Shown piece after piece: positions 33,192 through 42,599 of a stretch of DNA of 64,000 nt (positions are counted from its first letter, which is position 1; each line of letters opens with the position of its first letter). The stretch is from contig JAFGLU010000132.1 in NCBI GenBank assembly GCA_016927865.1, forward strand, positions 18,022 to 82,021. Reading direction: 5' to 3'. The notes below the pieces were generated by a model, which was given only the letters and a program-made list of their open reading frames with translations, was not told the origin of the DNA and searched no databases. Position numbers and translations under genes: made by a program. The stretch comes from Anaerolineaceae bacterium. GTDB lineage: Bacteria; Chloroflexota; Anaerolineae; Anaerolineales; Anaerolineaceae.

Positions 33192-33224
33192 AGACCTGAC
33201 AGGTTTTGAAAACCTGTCAGGTCT
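33192..33224. repeat. 33-bp perfect palindrome (GACCTGACAGGT type)
   Basis: The two 16-nt arms are exact reverse complements around a single central G. A related copy with altered flanks is at 41549-41581. Lying between convergent genes, it could also stop transcription of the minus-strand gene that ends at 33246. Confidence 0.85.
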
Positions 33225-33245
33225 TGATGGTCTTACCGAAATGCT

Positions 33246-34013
33246 TCAAACCGCTCGGTCCAACAACACCTCCATCATCGGAACGGCATACCTCAACCGA
33301 TGGCGGCTCTGCGCCGCGCTGCCCTCCCGCTCCGCCTTCAACGCGGCCCCATCCACCTCCAGGATGAACGGGTCTTCCCAGGCCAGCCAATCCACCTCGT
33401 GCATTTGCACCTCGTCCACCAGGCCCGCCACCATCTCCGCCAGCAGGCTCATATCTCGTCGGGTCAGCGTTGGCAACAGACTCGCCAGCCGCCCCGCCTG
33501 GATCGCCAGGTGGCACCAGGCAAAATCGAGCCGCTTGCCAAACAGCATCTCACCCGCCGCCGTGATCATCGCCTCGGCTTGCCGGTAATTGGCTGGGTGC
33601 GTGGCCCAGGCCGCCTCAGAGCGCGCAAACAGCAGCGGCGTGTCTTCCGCACGCAGGCTGCTCACATCCTCCAAAAACGCCTCACCGAACCCTCCCCCCA
33701 GCGCAAACGCCACCCGGTCGGGAAAGGCCAGGTGCAGCACCTGCCCAGGCGGGCAGACCCGCGCCGCCCACTCGTACAGCGCCAGAAAATATTCTCCTGC
33801 CAACTGCCCTGCCGGCGTCTCCAGCACTGCAAAGAACGGGTCCGCTCGCATCGCCGCCATCAACGCAGGTTGCCCCTGAGCCGTGTCCGCGGGCACGCCG
33901 ACCAGCACTGCTGCCAAGACTTGCTTGAGTTGAGGAACGATAGGTTTAAACGACCGCCACACAATCCCTTGGGCATCGTTGAATGGCAGCACCAGAACCG
34001 GCTTCACACCCAT
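33246..34013 (-). CDS. Uncharacterized protein
   Basis: This is a 255-residue soluble protein with an N-terminal beta-alpha pattern (VKPVLVLPFNDAQGIVW), an Ala/Leu-rich middle and no signal peptide or membrane segment. I see no motif I can tie to an enzyme family. It has a GGAGGG ribosome site before the ATG and normal high-GC codon use, so it is a real gene. It lies downstream of the repeat-built membrane protein gene, separated from it by a hairpin, so it is probably transcribed on its own. Confidence 0.65.
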   Translation of the reverse strand: MGVKPVLVLPFNDAQGIVWRSFKPIVPQLKQVLAAVLVGVPADTAQGQPALMAAMRADPFFAVLETPAGQLAGEYFLALYEWAARVCPPGQVLHLAFPDRVAFALGGGFGEAFLEDVSSLRAEDTPLLFARSEAAWATHPANYRQAEAMITAAGEMLFGKRLDFAWCHLAIQAGRLASLLPTLTRRDMSLLAEMVAGLVDEVQMHEVDWLAWEDPFILEVDGAALKAEREGSAAQSRHRLRYAVPMMEVLLDRAV

Positions 34014-34031
34014 ACTTGCCCTCCATACGCA

Positions 34032-34068
34032 ACTTGCTCCACGAGTCTTCTGACATCGTGGAGCAAGT
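34032..34068 (-). terminator. Hairpin between the membrane protein gene and the 33246-34013 gene
   Basis: A perfect 13-bp stem (34032-34044 with 34056-34068) and 11-nt loop lies about 20 bp past the stop of the minus-strand membrane protein. There is no marked T tract. Confidence 0.6.
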
Positions 34069-34086
34069 CTAACCTTTCAATCTCGT

Positions 34087-35040
34087 TTATACAGCCTTGC
34101 GCGGCCTCAAGGTGAAGTACAACACCAGTACCCCCGCCAGGATGATCATCACCGGCCCAACATAATCGACCGCCCCGCTGAACAGCAACGCCGACACGCC
34201 CACGATGGCCAATCCAATCGCGGGCCAGGCCGCCCAGGAAGTAGGGTGCACCGAGCGCCGCAGCCACAGGATTCCAAACGTAGCCGCCATCCCCAGGAAG
34301 AGGACTGCATTCGACAGGCCAAAGCGGGAATCCTGGATGACGCCCGTGGTCAACAACCCGACCATCAAGGCGATGCTGCCCATCACGCCCGCCGGGATGA
34401 GTGCCCACCAGTTATCCTTGGACCACAAATACGTCGCCAGGAACGGAAGAGCAACAGCAGCGAGAACGTACGCGCCAATCAATTCGTTGGCCCGCTGGCT
34501 GGACATCAAGGGAATGAAACCAATCGCAATCATCACAAACCCCGGAATCAGCGCCCACCAGTTCTGACGGTTCATGGCAAAGACCACCAGGAAGGGAACA
34601 CCGATGGAGAACAGCACCAACGCGCCGATGAATTCGCCCGGCGCCGTATCGGCCAGCAGTGTGATCGCGGAGATTACCAGCATCACCCAGGCCGGGATCA
34701 GCGCCCACCAGTTGCTACGATCCATTAAGAACACCGCCAGGAAAGGCAGCGCAATGGAGGCCAGCAGGGGCGTCGCCACCCAAGACTCTTCCACACCACT
34801 AATCGCCAGATAAGTGGTGGTTGCCACCCCCGCCAGGATGAACGCCGGGAACAACCAGCCGAACTCCTTGCGCCCCTGAACGAAATAGGTCGCAAAGAAT
34901 AGCACGCTCGCGGCGGCCATAACAATCACCCAGGTCATGTCCTGGATTTCGCCAATCCAGCCCATGCTCTGCGCCAGCAGCACGCCACCTAGCGCTATTA
35001 AACCCAACCCCCACAGCCAATCCACCAGCCTCGGTTTCAT
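34087..35040 (-). CDS. Polytopic membrane protein built of repeated LiaF-like TM pairs
   Basis: The 317-residue protein has about ten membrane segments. It contains three near-identical turns, each starting WWALIP, preceded by MDRSN, MNRQN or WSKDN, at about 131, 164 and 212. This shows growth by duplication of a two-helix unit. The N-terminus (LWGLGLIALGGVLLAQSMGW) resembles the LiaI/LiaF-type transmembrane region found in envelope-stress proteins. No catalytic motif is visible, and its function is unknown. The ATG follows GGAGGAAT. Confidence 0.7.
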   Translation of the reverse strand: MKPRLVDWLWGLGLIALGGVLLAQSMGWIGEIQDMTWVIVMAAASVLFFATYFVQGRKEFGWLFPAFILAGVATTTYLAISGVEESWVATPLLASIALPFLAVFLMDRSNWWALIPAWVMLVISAITLLADTAPGEFIGALVLFSIGVPFLVVFAMNRQNWWALIPGFVMIAIGFIPLMSSQRANELIGAYVLAAVALPFLATYLWSKDNWWALIPAGVMGSIALMVGLLTTGVIQDSRFGLSNAVLFLGMAATFGILWLRRSVHPTSWAAWPAIGLAIVGVSALLFSGAVDYVGPVMIILAGVLVLYFTLRPRKAV

Positions 35041-35318
35041 TTCCTATTCCTCCACAGATCAAGGGAAATAGCGGCATCGTTCACCGCTGAATCATTCATA
35101 ACAATATACGCAAGGATCGAAAAAAAGTTACAATTTTTCTGACAGCTTGAGTATACAACTCTTTCGTGGCACAATTAGTCTGTCAACTCATGGTTCACTG
35201 GGAATTCACCACTGCTACTCCTAGAGAACCATTTCATTTCAGAAAATAGTTTCCAAAAAGCGATCCCCAAAACGAAATTCATGTGTTAACATTCACACAA
35301 TTCCCCAAGGAGCAGAAA
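35041..35318. other. Divergent intergenic region
   Basis: This 278-bp stretch separates the membrane protein gene from the GH3 gene. It is AT-rich around 35095-35190 with several TATAAT-like and TTGAGT-like words, but I could not pick a convincing promoter. AAGGAG at 35307-35312 is the GH3 ribosome site. Confidence 0.5.
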
Positions 35319-37781
35319 ATGGCAGATATTCAGCAACGTGTTGAAGCGCTTCTCGCCAAAATGACTTTGCGAGAAAAAGTGTCCTTGCTTTCCGGCCTGG
35401 ACGTATGGCACACCGCCCCCATCGAGCATCTGGGCATCTCTTCCATCACCATGACCGACGGCCCCCACGGCGTGCGGTCCAGCATCTCAGAATTTGGCCG
35501 CCCCGCCGGTCCCACCACCAGCTTCCCCACCGGCGTCTCGCTGGCCGCCACCTGGAACCCAACCCTCATCGAAAAAGTTGGTGAAGCCCTGGCCGAAGAA
35601 ACCCGCGGCATGGACTGCGAAATCCTCCTCGGACCCTGCGTCAACATCGTCCGCCACCCCCTGGCCGGCCGTAACTTCGAAGCTTACTCCGAAGACCCCT
35701 TCCTGGCCGGAAAGATCGGCACAGCCTGGGTCAAAGGCTTGCAGAGCAAAAAAGTCGGCGCGTCGCTCAAGCACTACGCCCTCAATAACCAGGAAATCGA
35801 GCGCTTCCGCGGCTCCTCCGAGGTCGACGAGCGCACCATGCGCGAAATCTACCTGCCCCAGTTCGAGATGGTCGTCAAAAACGCCCAGCCCTGGACGGTC
35901 ATGTGCTCGTACAACCGCATCAACGGCATCTACGCCAGCGAGAACGGCTACCTGCTCAACGATATCTTGCGCGACGAATGGGGCTTCGAAGGCGCCGTGG
36001 TCTCCGATTGGGGCGCTAACCACTCCATTGTCGACTCTGTCAACAACGGCCTCGACATCGAAATGCCCGGCCCGGCCAAATACTACGGCAAACTGCTCGT
36101 CGATGCTGTCAACACCTGGCAGATTGACGAGGAAGTGGTCAACGAGGCCGCCCGCCATGTGCTAGCCCTGGTGGTCAAATCGGGCAAGCTGGACAAAGAC
36201 CAGATTCCCGGTTCCGTGAATGCCCCCGCCACCCAGGCCTTGGCCCGCGAAGTGGCCGCCGAGTCGATCACCCTGCTCAAAAACGAAGGCGGCCTGCTGC
36301 CCCTCAGCACAGCCAAACTCAGCACCCTAGCAGTCATCGGCCCCTCCGCCGATCAGGGCAACATCGGCGGCGGCGGCAGTTCCTTCGTCGACCCGCCTCG
36401 CCGTGTTTCCCCGCTCCAAGGCCTTCACTCGCTGCTGGACGAAGAAGTTGAGATCATCCATGAGCAGGGCTGCGACAACGCCGTCCACCCGCCGGTCCTC
36501 AGCGAAGGCCTCCTCACCGCTGCCGGAGAGCGCGGCTTTGCGGTCGAATACTTCAACAACCCCACCCTCTCCGGAAAACCTTGCGGCGCCGATGTGATGC
36601 CCAAGCTGGATTTCTGGCTGTGGGGCAACGTCTTCCCCAACCCCGGCATCACCCAGCCCAACTATTCCGCTCGTGGCACAGCCACGCTCACCGTGCCGGT
36701 TTCCGGAAATTACACCTTCCACCTGCGCCACAGCGGCCATTTCCGCCTGATTCTGGATGGCAAGACTCTCATCGACCACGCCAGTCCTTCCGGAGATGAA
36801 CCGAACTGGGAGGATGCCGGGACTTCCGCCGAAGTCAGCCTGGAAGCTGGCAAAGCCTATCCCCTCACGATTGAATTCCTGCGCACCGGTCAGGATCATT
36901 TCACCCAAATTCGCCTGGCCTTCTCCCGAGCTTATCAGCCCGGCGAGGATGACCGCCTGGAGCGTGCCGTAGCCGCCGCCGCCAAAGTAGATGCCGCCCT
37001 GGTGTTCGTCGGCTTGCCCGAAGGCTTCGAGTCTGAGGGTGGCGACCGCCCCCACATGCGCCTAACCGGCCGGCAAGACGAACTCGTCCGCGCTGTTGCC
37101 CAGGCCAACCCGCGCACGGTGGTGGTCGTTTTCGCAGGCTCCCCGGTCGAAATGCCCTGGGCCGATCAAGTCCCCGCCCTGCTTGAGGCCTACTATCCCG
37201 GCCAGGAAGGCGGCTTTGCCGTCACCGATGTGCTCTTTGGCGAGGTCAACCCCTCCGGCAAGCTCACCGTCACCTTCCCCAAACGCCTCGAAGATACGCC
37301 CGCCTACATTAACTATCCCGGCGGCAAAACCGTCCACTACGGTGAGGGCATCTTCGTAGGCTATCGTTTCTACGAGAAAAAGGAAGTCCAGCCGCTGTTC
37401 CCCTTCGGCCACGGCCTTTCCTACACCACCTTCGAATACAGCGGACTGACTGCCCCGGCAAAAGCCGCCATCGGCGACTCGGTCCAGGTGTCCCTGACCG
37501 TCAAGAACACCGGGAACCGCGCTGGAAAAGAGGTCGTTCAGCTTTACGTAGCCGACCGCAAATCCTCGCTGGTTCGCCCGCTCAAAGAGCTGAAAGATTT
37601 CGCCAAAGTCGACCTGGCCCCCGGCGCCTCGCAGCAGGTTACCTTCACCCTCGACTTCCGCTCCTTCGCCTTCTACGATCCCCACAAAGCCCAATGGGTC
37701 GTTGAACCCGGCGAGTTTGATCTCCTGGCAGGCGCTTCCTCACAGGATATTCGCGCAGTTGCCACCATCGCGCTTTCCTAA
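35319..37781 (+). CDS. GH3 beta-glucosidase-type enzyme with inserted PA14 domain
   Basis: The 820-residue enzyme has the GH3 barrel (about 1-300) with the nucleophile Asp near 230 in [11 protein letters not shown], and substrate-binding [23 protein letters not shown] and KHYALNNQE. The second GH3 domain is interrupted by a PA14 carbohydrate-binding module (about 405-537: [21 protein letters not shown]). A fibronectin-III-like C-terminus follows (about 710-815, [15 protein letters not shown] pattern). This matches intracellular or periplasmic beta-glucosidases of the KmBglI type. No signal peptide is seen. The start is the ATG 6 bp after AAGGAG; a longer frame upstream is rejected. GH4 follows 59 bp later, so the two may be co-transcribed. 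Confidence 0.92.
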   Translation: MADIQQRVEALLAKMTLREKVSLLSGLDVWHTAPIEHLGISSITMTDGPHGVRSSISEFGRPAGPTTSFPTGVSLAATWNPTLIEKVGEALAEETRGMDCEILLGPCVNIVRHPLAGRNFEAYSEDPFLAGKIGTAWVKGLQSKKVGASLKHYALNNQEIERFRGSSEVDERTMREIYLPQFEMVVKNAQPWTVMCSYNRINGIYASENGYLLNDILRDEWGFEGAVVSDWGANHSIVDSVNNGLDIEMPGPAKYYGKLLVDAVNTWQIDEEVVNEAARHVLALVVKSGKLDKDQIPGSVNAPATQALAREVAAESITLLKNEGGLLPLSTAKLSTLAVIGPSADQGNIGGGGSSFVDPPRRVSPLQGLHSLLDEEVEIIHEQGCDNAVHPPVLSEGLLTAAGERGFAVEYFNNPTLSGKPCGADVMPKLDFWLWGNVFPNPGITQPNYSARGTATLTVPVSGNYTFHLRHSGHFRLILDGKTLIDHASPSGDEPNWEDAGTSAEVSLEAGKAYPLTIEFLRTGQDHFTQIRLAFSRAYQPGEDDRLERAVAAAAKVDAALVFVGLPEGFESEGGDRPHMRLTGRQDELVRAVAQANPRTVVVVFAGSPVEMPWADQVPALLEAYYPGQEGGFAVTDVLFGEVNPSGKLTVTFPKRLEDTPAYINYPGGKTVHYGEGIFVGYRFYEKKEVQPLFPFGHGLSYTTFEYSGLTAPAKAAIGDSVQVSLTVKNTGNRAGKEVVQLYVADRKSSLVRPLKELKDFAKVDLAPGASQQVTFTLDFRSFAFYDPHKAQWVVEPGEFDLLAGASSQDIRAVATIALS

Positions 37782-37840
37782 GATTTCAATCGCGAGGTGA
37801 GCCGTTCCCTCACCCCGCATTTTATATAGAGGATTATCCC

Positions 37841-39166
37841 ATGACCAAAATAACCTTCATCGGAGCGGGCAGCCTCGGCTTCACCCGCGGGCTGGTTCGC
37901 GACCTGCTCACCTTCCCCACCATGCGCGACGCGCACATCTGCCTGATGGACATCAACGCCGAACGCCTCGATTTTGCCCAGCGCTCTTGCCAGAAGATCG
38001 TTGACATGGGCGGCTACCCTGCCAAAGTCACAGCCACCCTGGACCGGGCCGAAGCATTGCAAGGCGCGGATTTCGTCATGTGCACAATCCTGGTCGGCTC
38101 CACCGAAGTCTGGCGCCATGACATCGAAATCCCCAAGAAGTACGGCGTCGATTTCAACGTCGGTGATACCCGCGGTACCGCCGGAATCTTCCGTGCCCTG
38201 CGCACCATCCCTGTCATGGTCTCCATCGTCAAAGACATGGAGAAATACTGCCCCGATGCCATCCTGCTCAATTACACCAACCCCATGGCCATGCTCTGCC
38301 GCGCCATGAACCGCGAGTCCTCCATCCAGCTCACCGGCCTGTGCCATTCCGTCCAGGGCACTGCCTCCATGCTGGCCAACTGGATCGGCGCGCCCATGGA
38401 TGAGATCACCTATACCTGCGCGGGCATCAATCACCAGGCCTTTTACCTCAAGTACGAGTGGAACGGCAAGGACGCCTACCCGCTCTTGCGCGCCGCGGTG
38501 GAAAAGCCCGAAATCTACAAAGAAGAAATCGTGCGCAACGAAATGTTCAAGGCCCTGGGCTATTATGTCACCGAGTCTTCCGGTCACAACTCCGAGTACA
38601 ACTGGTGGTTCCGCAAACGCCCCGACCTGATCGAGAAATATTGCACCGACGGCACCGGCTGGAATCCCGGCGAATACGCTTACATCCTCAAGGAATATCA
38701 GAAAACCGAGAACACCTGGAAGGATGAGGCCGTCAAATGGTTCGCCAAGGAGACCCCCATCAGCCTCGAGCGCGGGCATGAGTACGCTGCTTACATCATG
38801 AATGCCGTCCTCGGCGGGGAGGTCTTCCAGTTCAACGGTAACGTGCCCAACCGCAAGCTCATCACTAACCTGCCCGATGACGTCTGCGTCGAAGTGCCTG
38901 TCTTTACCAACAAGGCCGGCTTCCACCCCGTGCATGTCGGCGCGCTGCCGCCCCAATTGGTGGCCCTCAACCACCTCAGCGTCATGACCGAAGAAATGAC
39001 CGTCGAAGCCGCCCTCACCGGCGACCCCACCCTGGTCTACCACGCCTGCTGCTACGACCCCGTGGCTGCCTCGGTGCTGTCGCTGGCCGAAATCCGCCAG
39101 ATGGTCAACGAAATGCTGGCCCAAAACCAGCCCTACCTGCCCCAATTCAATAGTCTTACAGCCTGA
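37841..39166 (+). CDS. GH4 alpha-galactosidase/alpha-glucosidase
   Basis: Family 4 glycosidases use NAD and Mn(II) and an oxidation-elimination mechanism. The 441-residue protein begins with the Rossmann motif [18 protein letters not shown]. It continues with [13 protein letters not shown], the metal-binding LCHSVQG (Cys-His) and INHQAF, and [16 protein letters not shown]. These are closest in look to MelA/AglA-type alpha-galactosidases acting on unphosphorylated sugars. The protein is cytoplasmic. It lies downstream of GH3 on the same strand and is followed by two hairpins. The exact sugar is not certain. Confidence 0.9.
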   Translation: MTKITFIGAGSLGFTRGLVRDLLTFPTMRDAHICLMDINAERLDFAQRSCQKIVDMGGYPAKVTATLDRAEALQGADFVMCTILVGSTEVWRHDIEIPKKYGVDFNVGDTRGTAGIFRALRTIPVMVSIVKDMEKYCPDAILLNYTNPMAMLCRAMNRESSIQLTGLCHSVQGTASMLANWIGAPMDEITYTCAGINHQAFYLKYEWNGKDAYPLLRAAVEKPEIYKEEIVRNEMFKALGYYVTESSGHNSEYNWWFRKRPDLIEKYCTDGTGWNPGEYAYILKEYQKTENTWKDEAVKWFAKETPISLERGHEYAAYIMNAVLGGEVFQFNGNVPNRKLITNLPDDVCVEVPVFTNKAGFHPVHVGALPPQLVALNHLSVMTEEMTVEAALTGDPTLVYHACCYDPVAASVLSLAEIRQMVNEMLAQNQPYLPQFNSLTA

Positions 39167-39222
39167 TTGTCTTTTCATCCCATCCCTCTCAGGAAGGAAA
39201 TTTTCTCCAGGGGCAAGATATT

Positions 39223-39257
39223 GGAAAAGTGAGGGGCATTCAGCCCCTCACTTTTCC
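39223..39257 (+). terminator. Hairpin after GH4
   Basis: A perfect 15-bp stem (39223-39237 with 39243-39257) with loop ATTCA lies 57 bp past the GH4 stop, followed by a T-rich but not pure T stretch. The stem of a similar hairpin at 53381 also carries GGC-ATT at its tip. Confidence 0.65.
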
Positions 39258-39269
39258 AGATTTCTGTCC

Positions 39270-39320
39270 CTCCCCAGCCCCAATGCGCTGAACTTCACTC
39301 AACTGATTGGGCTGGGGGAG
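39270..39320. repeat. REP-like inverted repeat (CTCCCCAGCCC/GGGCTGGGGGAG)
   Basis: The arms at 39270-39284 and 39306-39320 are near-exact inverted repeats, followed by GGTTGGGTGGGGGT. This looks like a common dispersed repeat found in many genomes. It lies just ahead of the AAC(3)-like gene. Confidence 0.6.
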
Positions 39321-39353
39321 GGTTGGGTGGGGGTAACATCTTAAGGAGCTTCC

Positions 39354-40106
39354 ATGCCCACTCCCCTCGACCAAATCGCTCTCGAAGAGCATTTCCGCGC
39401 CCTCGGCTTAGGTCGCGGCATGGCTGTTGAAGTTCACAGTTCGCTGAGCAGCTTCGGCCACGTCAACGGCGGCGCCGAAGCGGTCATCCACGCCCTCATG
39501 AACGTGGTAGGCGAAGAAGGCGCCTTGATTATGTCCGCCTTCCCAGTCACCAAGCCACTGCCCTTGAGTGACTCAGAGGTGGCCCGCGGCATCGTTGCCA
39601 AAATCCGCCTCCTCGATCCCGATTCAGACGAACCCACCGGCATGGGCATCATCCCCGACACCTTTCGGCGCATGCCCAACGTCGTCACCGGCCCTGGTTT
39701 TCATCGCGTGGCTGCCTGGGGAAAAGATGTAGATATCCATGCCCAGGGCTACCAGCACCTGCTCGATACGGGCGGATATGCACTTCTGTTGGGCGTCGAC
39801 ATCCACCGTCTGACCAGCATGCACTACGCCGAAGGCAAGGTGGGCCTGCCCCAAGCGGTGAAAGACATCTTTGCTCCCAACCCAGAAATTCTCAAGGACT
39901 ATCCCGCAGATCAATGGTACGTCGAGGCAGGCGCTCCGCCCGTCGACACCTGGGGCAAAATCCAGGCCGAAGCCGATCGCCGCGGTCTCATCCGCCACCG
40001 CCGCATTGGTGAATCCGAGTGCCTGTTCTTTCGCGCTTGTGATGTGGTCGACATATATGAAGAAGCTCTGCGCACCGATCCTCTCGGTTTATATGGCTTG
40101 AAATAG
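39354..40106 (+). CDS. AAC(3)-family N-acetyltransferase-like protein
   Basis: The 250-residue protein has the AAC(3) fold signatures: VEVHSSLSSFGHVNGGAEAVIHALM near the N-terminus (acyl-CoA site), LIMSAFPVTKPLP, GFHRVAAWGKDVD and LLGVDIHRLTSMHYAE. The His and Glu in SMHYAE correspond to the catalytic region of the family. Named members acetylate aminoglycosides at N3, but many environmental homologues act on other amines. Nothing here indicates a resistance role. AAGGAG precedes the ATG. The neighbours are a glycosidase upstream and a small membrane protein downstream. Confidence 0.85.
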   Translation: MPTPLDQIALEEHFRALGLGRGMAVEVHSSLSSFGHVNGGAEAVIHALMNVVGEEGALIMSAFPVTKPLPLSDSEVARGIVAKIRLLDPDSDEPTGMGIIPDTFRRMPNVVTGPGFHRVAAWGKDVDIHAQGYQHLLDTGGYALLLGVDIHRLTSMHYAEGKVGLPQAVKDIFAPNPEILKDYPADQWYVEAGAPPVDTWGKIQAEADRRGLIRHRRIGESECLFFRACDVVDIYEEALRTDPLGLYGLK

Positions 40107-40320
40107 GGCTCTTTGAGAGTTGCCGAGGAGTTTCCCAATGAACTCCTGAAATAGTACAAACAAAACGGCAGATCATGCTATATTATTAGCAAACCATATA
40201 GAGGTTGAAAAAAGCCTTTGAATTTTAGTTGTTTGTAGGAGTTTTGCAGCCACAAATAACTTAAACTCAGACTTCTCTGTTTTTGCCTGAGAAGTTATAG
40301 AAAAGTGAAGGGATGGAAAC

Positions 40321-40746
40321 ATACCAAAACGAGACACCCTCACCAAAATCCTCGCTATCGCCGGCACGATCGCCGTCTGGCTGCCCATCCTTGCGCCGTT
40401 CATTTTTGCAGTCATGTTCTACTTTCGTGCCAGGCGCTTCCATTTTGACTACCTGATGCCCGCCGAGTTGGGCTTACTAGCCCTGGGTGGCGGAGGCGCC
40501 CTGCTCTGGGCAGCCCTGCGAGCAAAATTGCGCGTCAAATGGATCGCCTGGGCCATCGGAACCGCCGTCTTCCTGCTGTTCGCCAGCCAGGGCCTTGCTG
40601 TCATCACCGGACTGGCAGATGGCAGCACCGCCATCGGTGGCTGGGAATGGGCCATAGTGCTCGGCATGCTCATCGGCTACATCATCGCTTTGATTGCCTT
40701 AGCCATCGGCGGCATTTACCTCATCCGCGATCTTCGAAATCGTTAA
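40321..40746 (+). CDS. Small three-TM membrane protein with possible ATA start
   Basis: The reading frame is open from 40309, just after a stop at 40306-40308. The first in-frame ATG (40414) would cut off a well-formed first membrane helix (ILAIAGTIAVWLPILAPFIF). No ATG, GTG or TTG lies upstream in frame. The ATA at 40321, 5-6 bp after GAAGGGATGG, would give PKRDTLTKILAIAG as the first residues, typical for this family of DUF-type proteins. Either ATA is used, or an ATG was mutated, or the shorter form from 40414 (110 residues) is made. Membrane segments lie near 10-30, 55-75, 77-97 and 110-130 of the long form. Function unknown. Confidence 0.6.
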   Translation: MPKRDTLTKILAIAGTIAVWLPILAPFIFAVMFYFRARRFHFDYLMPAELGLLALGGGGALLWAALRAKLRVKWIAWAIGTAVFLLFASQGLAVITGLADGSTAIGGWEWAIVLGMLIGYIIALIALAIGGIYLIRDLRNR

Positions 40747-40771
40747 TTTCTAACCCAGGAGAGTCAAAACC

Positions 40772-41509
40772 ATGCCGGTACCGCTTTTCACCCCCACCGA
40801 CCTTCACGTACACCTCGCCCCTGAGTTCCCCATCCATGAGGCCCTGGCTGCCGCCGAGCAGCGCGGTTTCCGCCTGGGCATTGTCGAGCATCCGGAAAAG
40901 TCCTGGGGCATCAAAGACAACACCGACTTGCAGGAATACATCAACCACTTGCGCCCCTACCCGGTGCATGTCGGTCTCCAGCCCATCTATCGCAATTGGA
41001 ACCGGGCTTTCTCTGCCGAATTGCTGGCCCAGGTAGATTATGTCCTCATGGACCCCCAAACTCTGCCGCAGCCGGATGGCTCTTTCCTCAGGATTTGGGA
41101 ATTTGATACTTTTGTGCCGGACCCCGAAAAATTCATGCAGCAATACATGGCTCATTGTTTGGGCATTTTAGAAAACGAACCCATCGATATTTTCGGTTGG
41201 CCGTTGTTCCTGCCGGTTTGCATTGCCCGCGACTACTACACCCTGTGGACCACCGAGCGCAAGCAGCAAATCATCAACGCCGCCAAGGCTCGCAACATTG
41301 CTATCGAAATCAACGAGATGGCCCGCGTGCCTGACGAAGATTTCATCTGCATGGCCAAAGAACACGGCCTCAAATTCGCTTTTGGCACCGACGCCCGCAC
41401 CAAAGATGTCGCCGGCAGACTCATCTACGGCATGGAAGTCGTGCGCGCCTGCGGCCTCACCCCCGAGGATTTCTTCACCCCAAGAAGGTCTGCCTCCACT
41501 CTTGCTTGA
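40772..41509 (+). CDS. PHP-domain metal-dependent hydrolase-like protein
   Basis: The 245-residue protein begins with the PHP-fold metal motif TDLHVHL (His-x-His). It continues with LGIVEHPEKSWG, MDPQTLP, IDIFGWPLFLP, IAIEINEMARVPDEDF and FAFGTDARTKDVAG, in the order expected for PHP phosphoesterase or amidohydrolase-like enzymes. The last His/Asp metal ligands are plausible (FGTDA). AGGAG precedes the ATG at 40772. No partner suggests a specific substrate; the small membrane protein just upstream is probably co-transcribed. Confidence 0.75.
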   Translation: MPVPLFTPTDLHVHLAPEFPIHEALAAAEQRGFRLGIVEHPEKSWGIKDNTDLQEYINHLRPYPVHVGLQPIYRNWNRAFSAELLAQVDYVLMDPQTLPQPDGSFLRIWEFDTFVPDPEKFMQQYMAHCLGILENEPIDIFGWPLFLPVCIARDYYTLWTTERKQQIINAAKARNIAIEINEMARVPDEDFICMAKEHGLKFAFGTDARTKDVAGRLIYGMEVVRACGLTPEDFFTPRRSASTLA

Positions 41510-41548
41510 AAAGAACCGGGCCGACAGCAGACCTGCGTCGCCGCGCAC

Positions 41549-41581
41549 AAACCTGACAGGTTTCAAGAACCTGTCAGGTTT
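41549..41581. repeat. Palindrome related to 33192-33224
   Basis: The arms 41549-41562 and 41568-41581 (AACCTGACAGGTT core) are exact reverse complements around TCAAG. It lies about 40 bp past the PHP-domain gene and may act as its terminator. Confidence 0.75.
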
Positions 41582-41659
41582 CATGTTAATTCTCGACTAA
41601 AAAGTATTACAATTATCATGACGAATCGTATCCAATTATCGATTAAAAGGTGGTGAATT

Positions 41660-42595
41660 GTGAAACCCTTCCGTAAGAACGTAGCCATCGCCATCGATGG
41701 TGGCGGCATCAAAGGCGTCATTGTCACCAAAGCCCTCTCCATCCTCGAGCAACACCTGGGCTTGCCCAGCAACCAGATTTTCCAACTGGCAGCCGGCACC
41801 TCCACCGGCTCCATCATCTCCGCCGGCATCGGTTGCGGCCTGACCGCCCAACAAATGTACGACCTCTACGTCCAACTCGGCAACACAATCTTTCAGAAAA
41901 GTTGGCGAACTGCGCTATTTCCGCTCACCCGATACCGTTATCCTCACGGGCCGCTGGAAAGTGCTCTCACCAGCGCAATGGGGAATCGCGTCATGGGCGA
42001 CTTCTGGAACGCCTCGCCCAAAATCGATGTCGTCATCACCGCCTTTGACCTCGTCACCAACCGCACCCGCTTCATCAAACCCTGGAAGACTGAGTACGCC
42101 AACTGGCCTGTCGTCCAATCCGTACTGGCCTCCAGCACGGTCCCTACCTACTTCCCCGTCGTCGCCGGCCGCTATGTGGATGGCGGCGTCGGCTCCTATT
42201 CCAACCCCTGTTACGTAGCCGCCTACGAAGCCAAATACTACCTTGAATGGGACCTCGCTGAAACCACCCTCATCAGCCTGGGCACCGGCCGCTCGCCCCA
42301 CTACCTCGAACCCGGAGAAGCCGACAAATACTATGTCTGGCAATGGCTAAAACCCATCCTCGGCGCCTTCATGCACACCGCTGACGACCAGCAGGTTCAT
42401 CTGGTGGGTTCCCTCTTTGAGCAACTCGACTTCCGCCGCTTCCAGGTTGATCTGATGCAGCCCATCGAAATGGACCAACCCGAAAACATTCCCCTCCTGG
42501 CCCAATATGGCGAGGAGATGGGGCAAAAAATCCTCAACGACGAAGTCGACCCCATCCCCGTCATGAAAGCGGTGCCTTCCGAAAAACCGGATTGA
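41660..42595 (+). CDS. Patatin-like phospholipase
   Basis: The 311-residue protein has the patatin oxyanion motif IDGGGIKGVI, the nucleophile elbow GTSTGS (Ser) and the catalytic Asp in YVDGGVGSYSNP, so the Ser-Asp dyad is complete. Patatins hydrolyse membrane lipids or other acyl esters. A GTG start is used, with AGGTGG about 8 bp before it. The CPBP protease gene begins 4 bp after its stop, so the two form an operon. A phage-defence role (CapV-like) is not supported, as no cyclase or sensor lies next to it. Confidence 0.9.
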   Translation: MKPFRKNVAIAIDGGGIKGVIVTKALSILEQHLGLPSNQIFQLAAGTSTGSIISAGIGCGLTAQQMYDLYVQLGNTIFQKSWRTALFPLTRYRYPHGPLESALTSAMGNRVMGDFWNASPKIDVVITAFDLVTNRTRFIKPWKTEYANWPVVQSVLASSTVPTYFPVVAGRYVDGGVGSYSNPCYVAAYEAKYYLEWDLAETTLISLGTGRSPHYLEPGEADKYYVWQWLKPILGAFMHTADDQQVHLVGSLFEQLDFRRFQVDLMQPIEMDQPENIPLLAQYGEEMGQKILNDEVDPIPVMKAVPSEKPD

Positions 42596-42599
42596 CATC

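Noticed and set aside
39354..40106. AAC(3)-like gene as an antibiotic resistance gene
   Set aside because: The fold is that of the AAC(3) family, but there is no resistance context, and environmental homologues have varied or unknown substrates.
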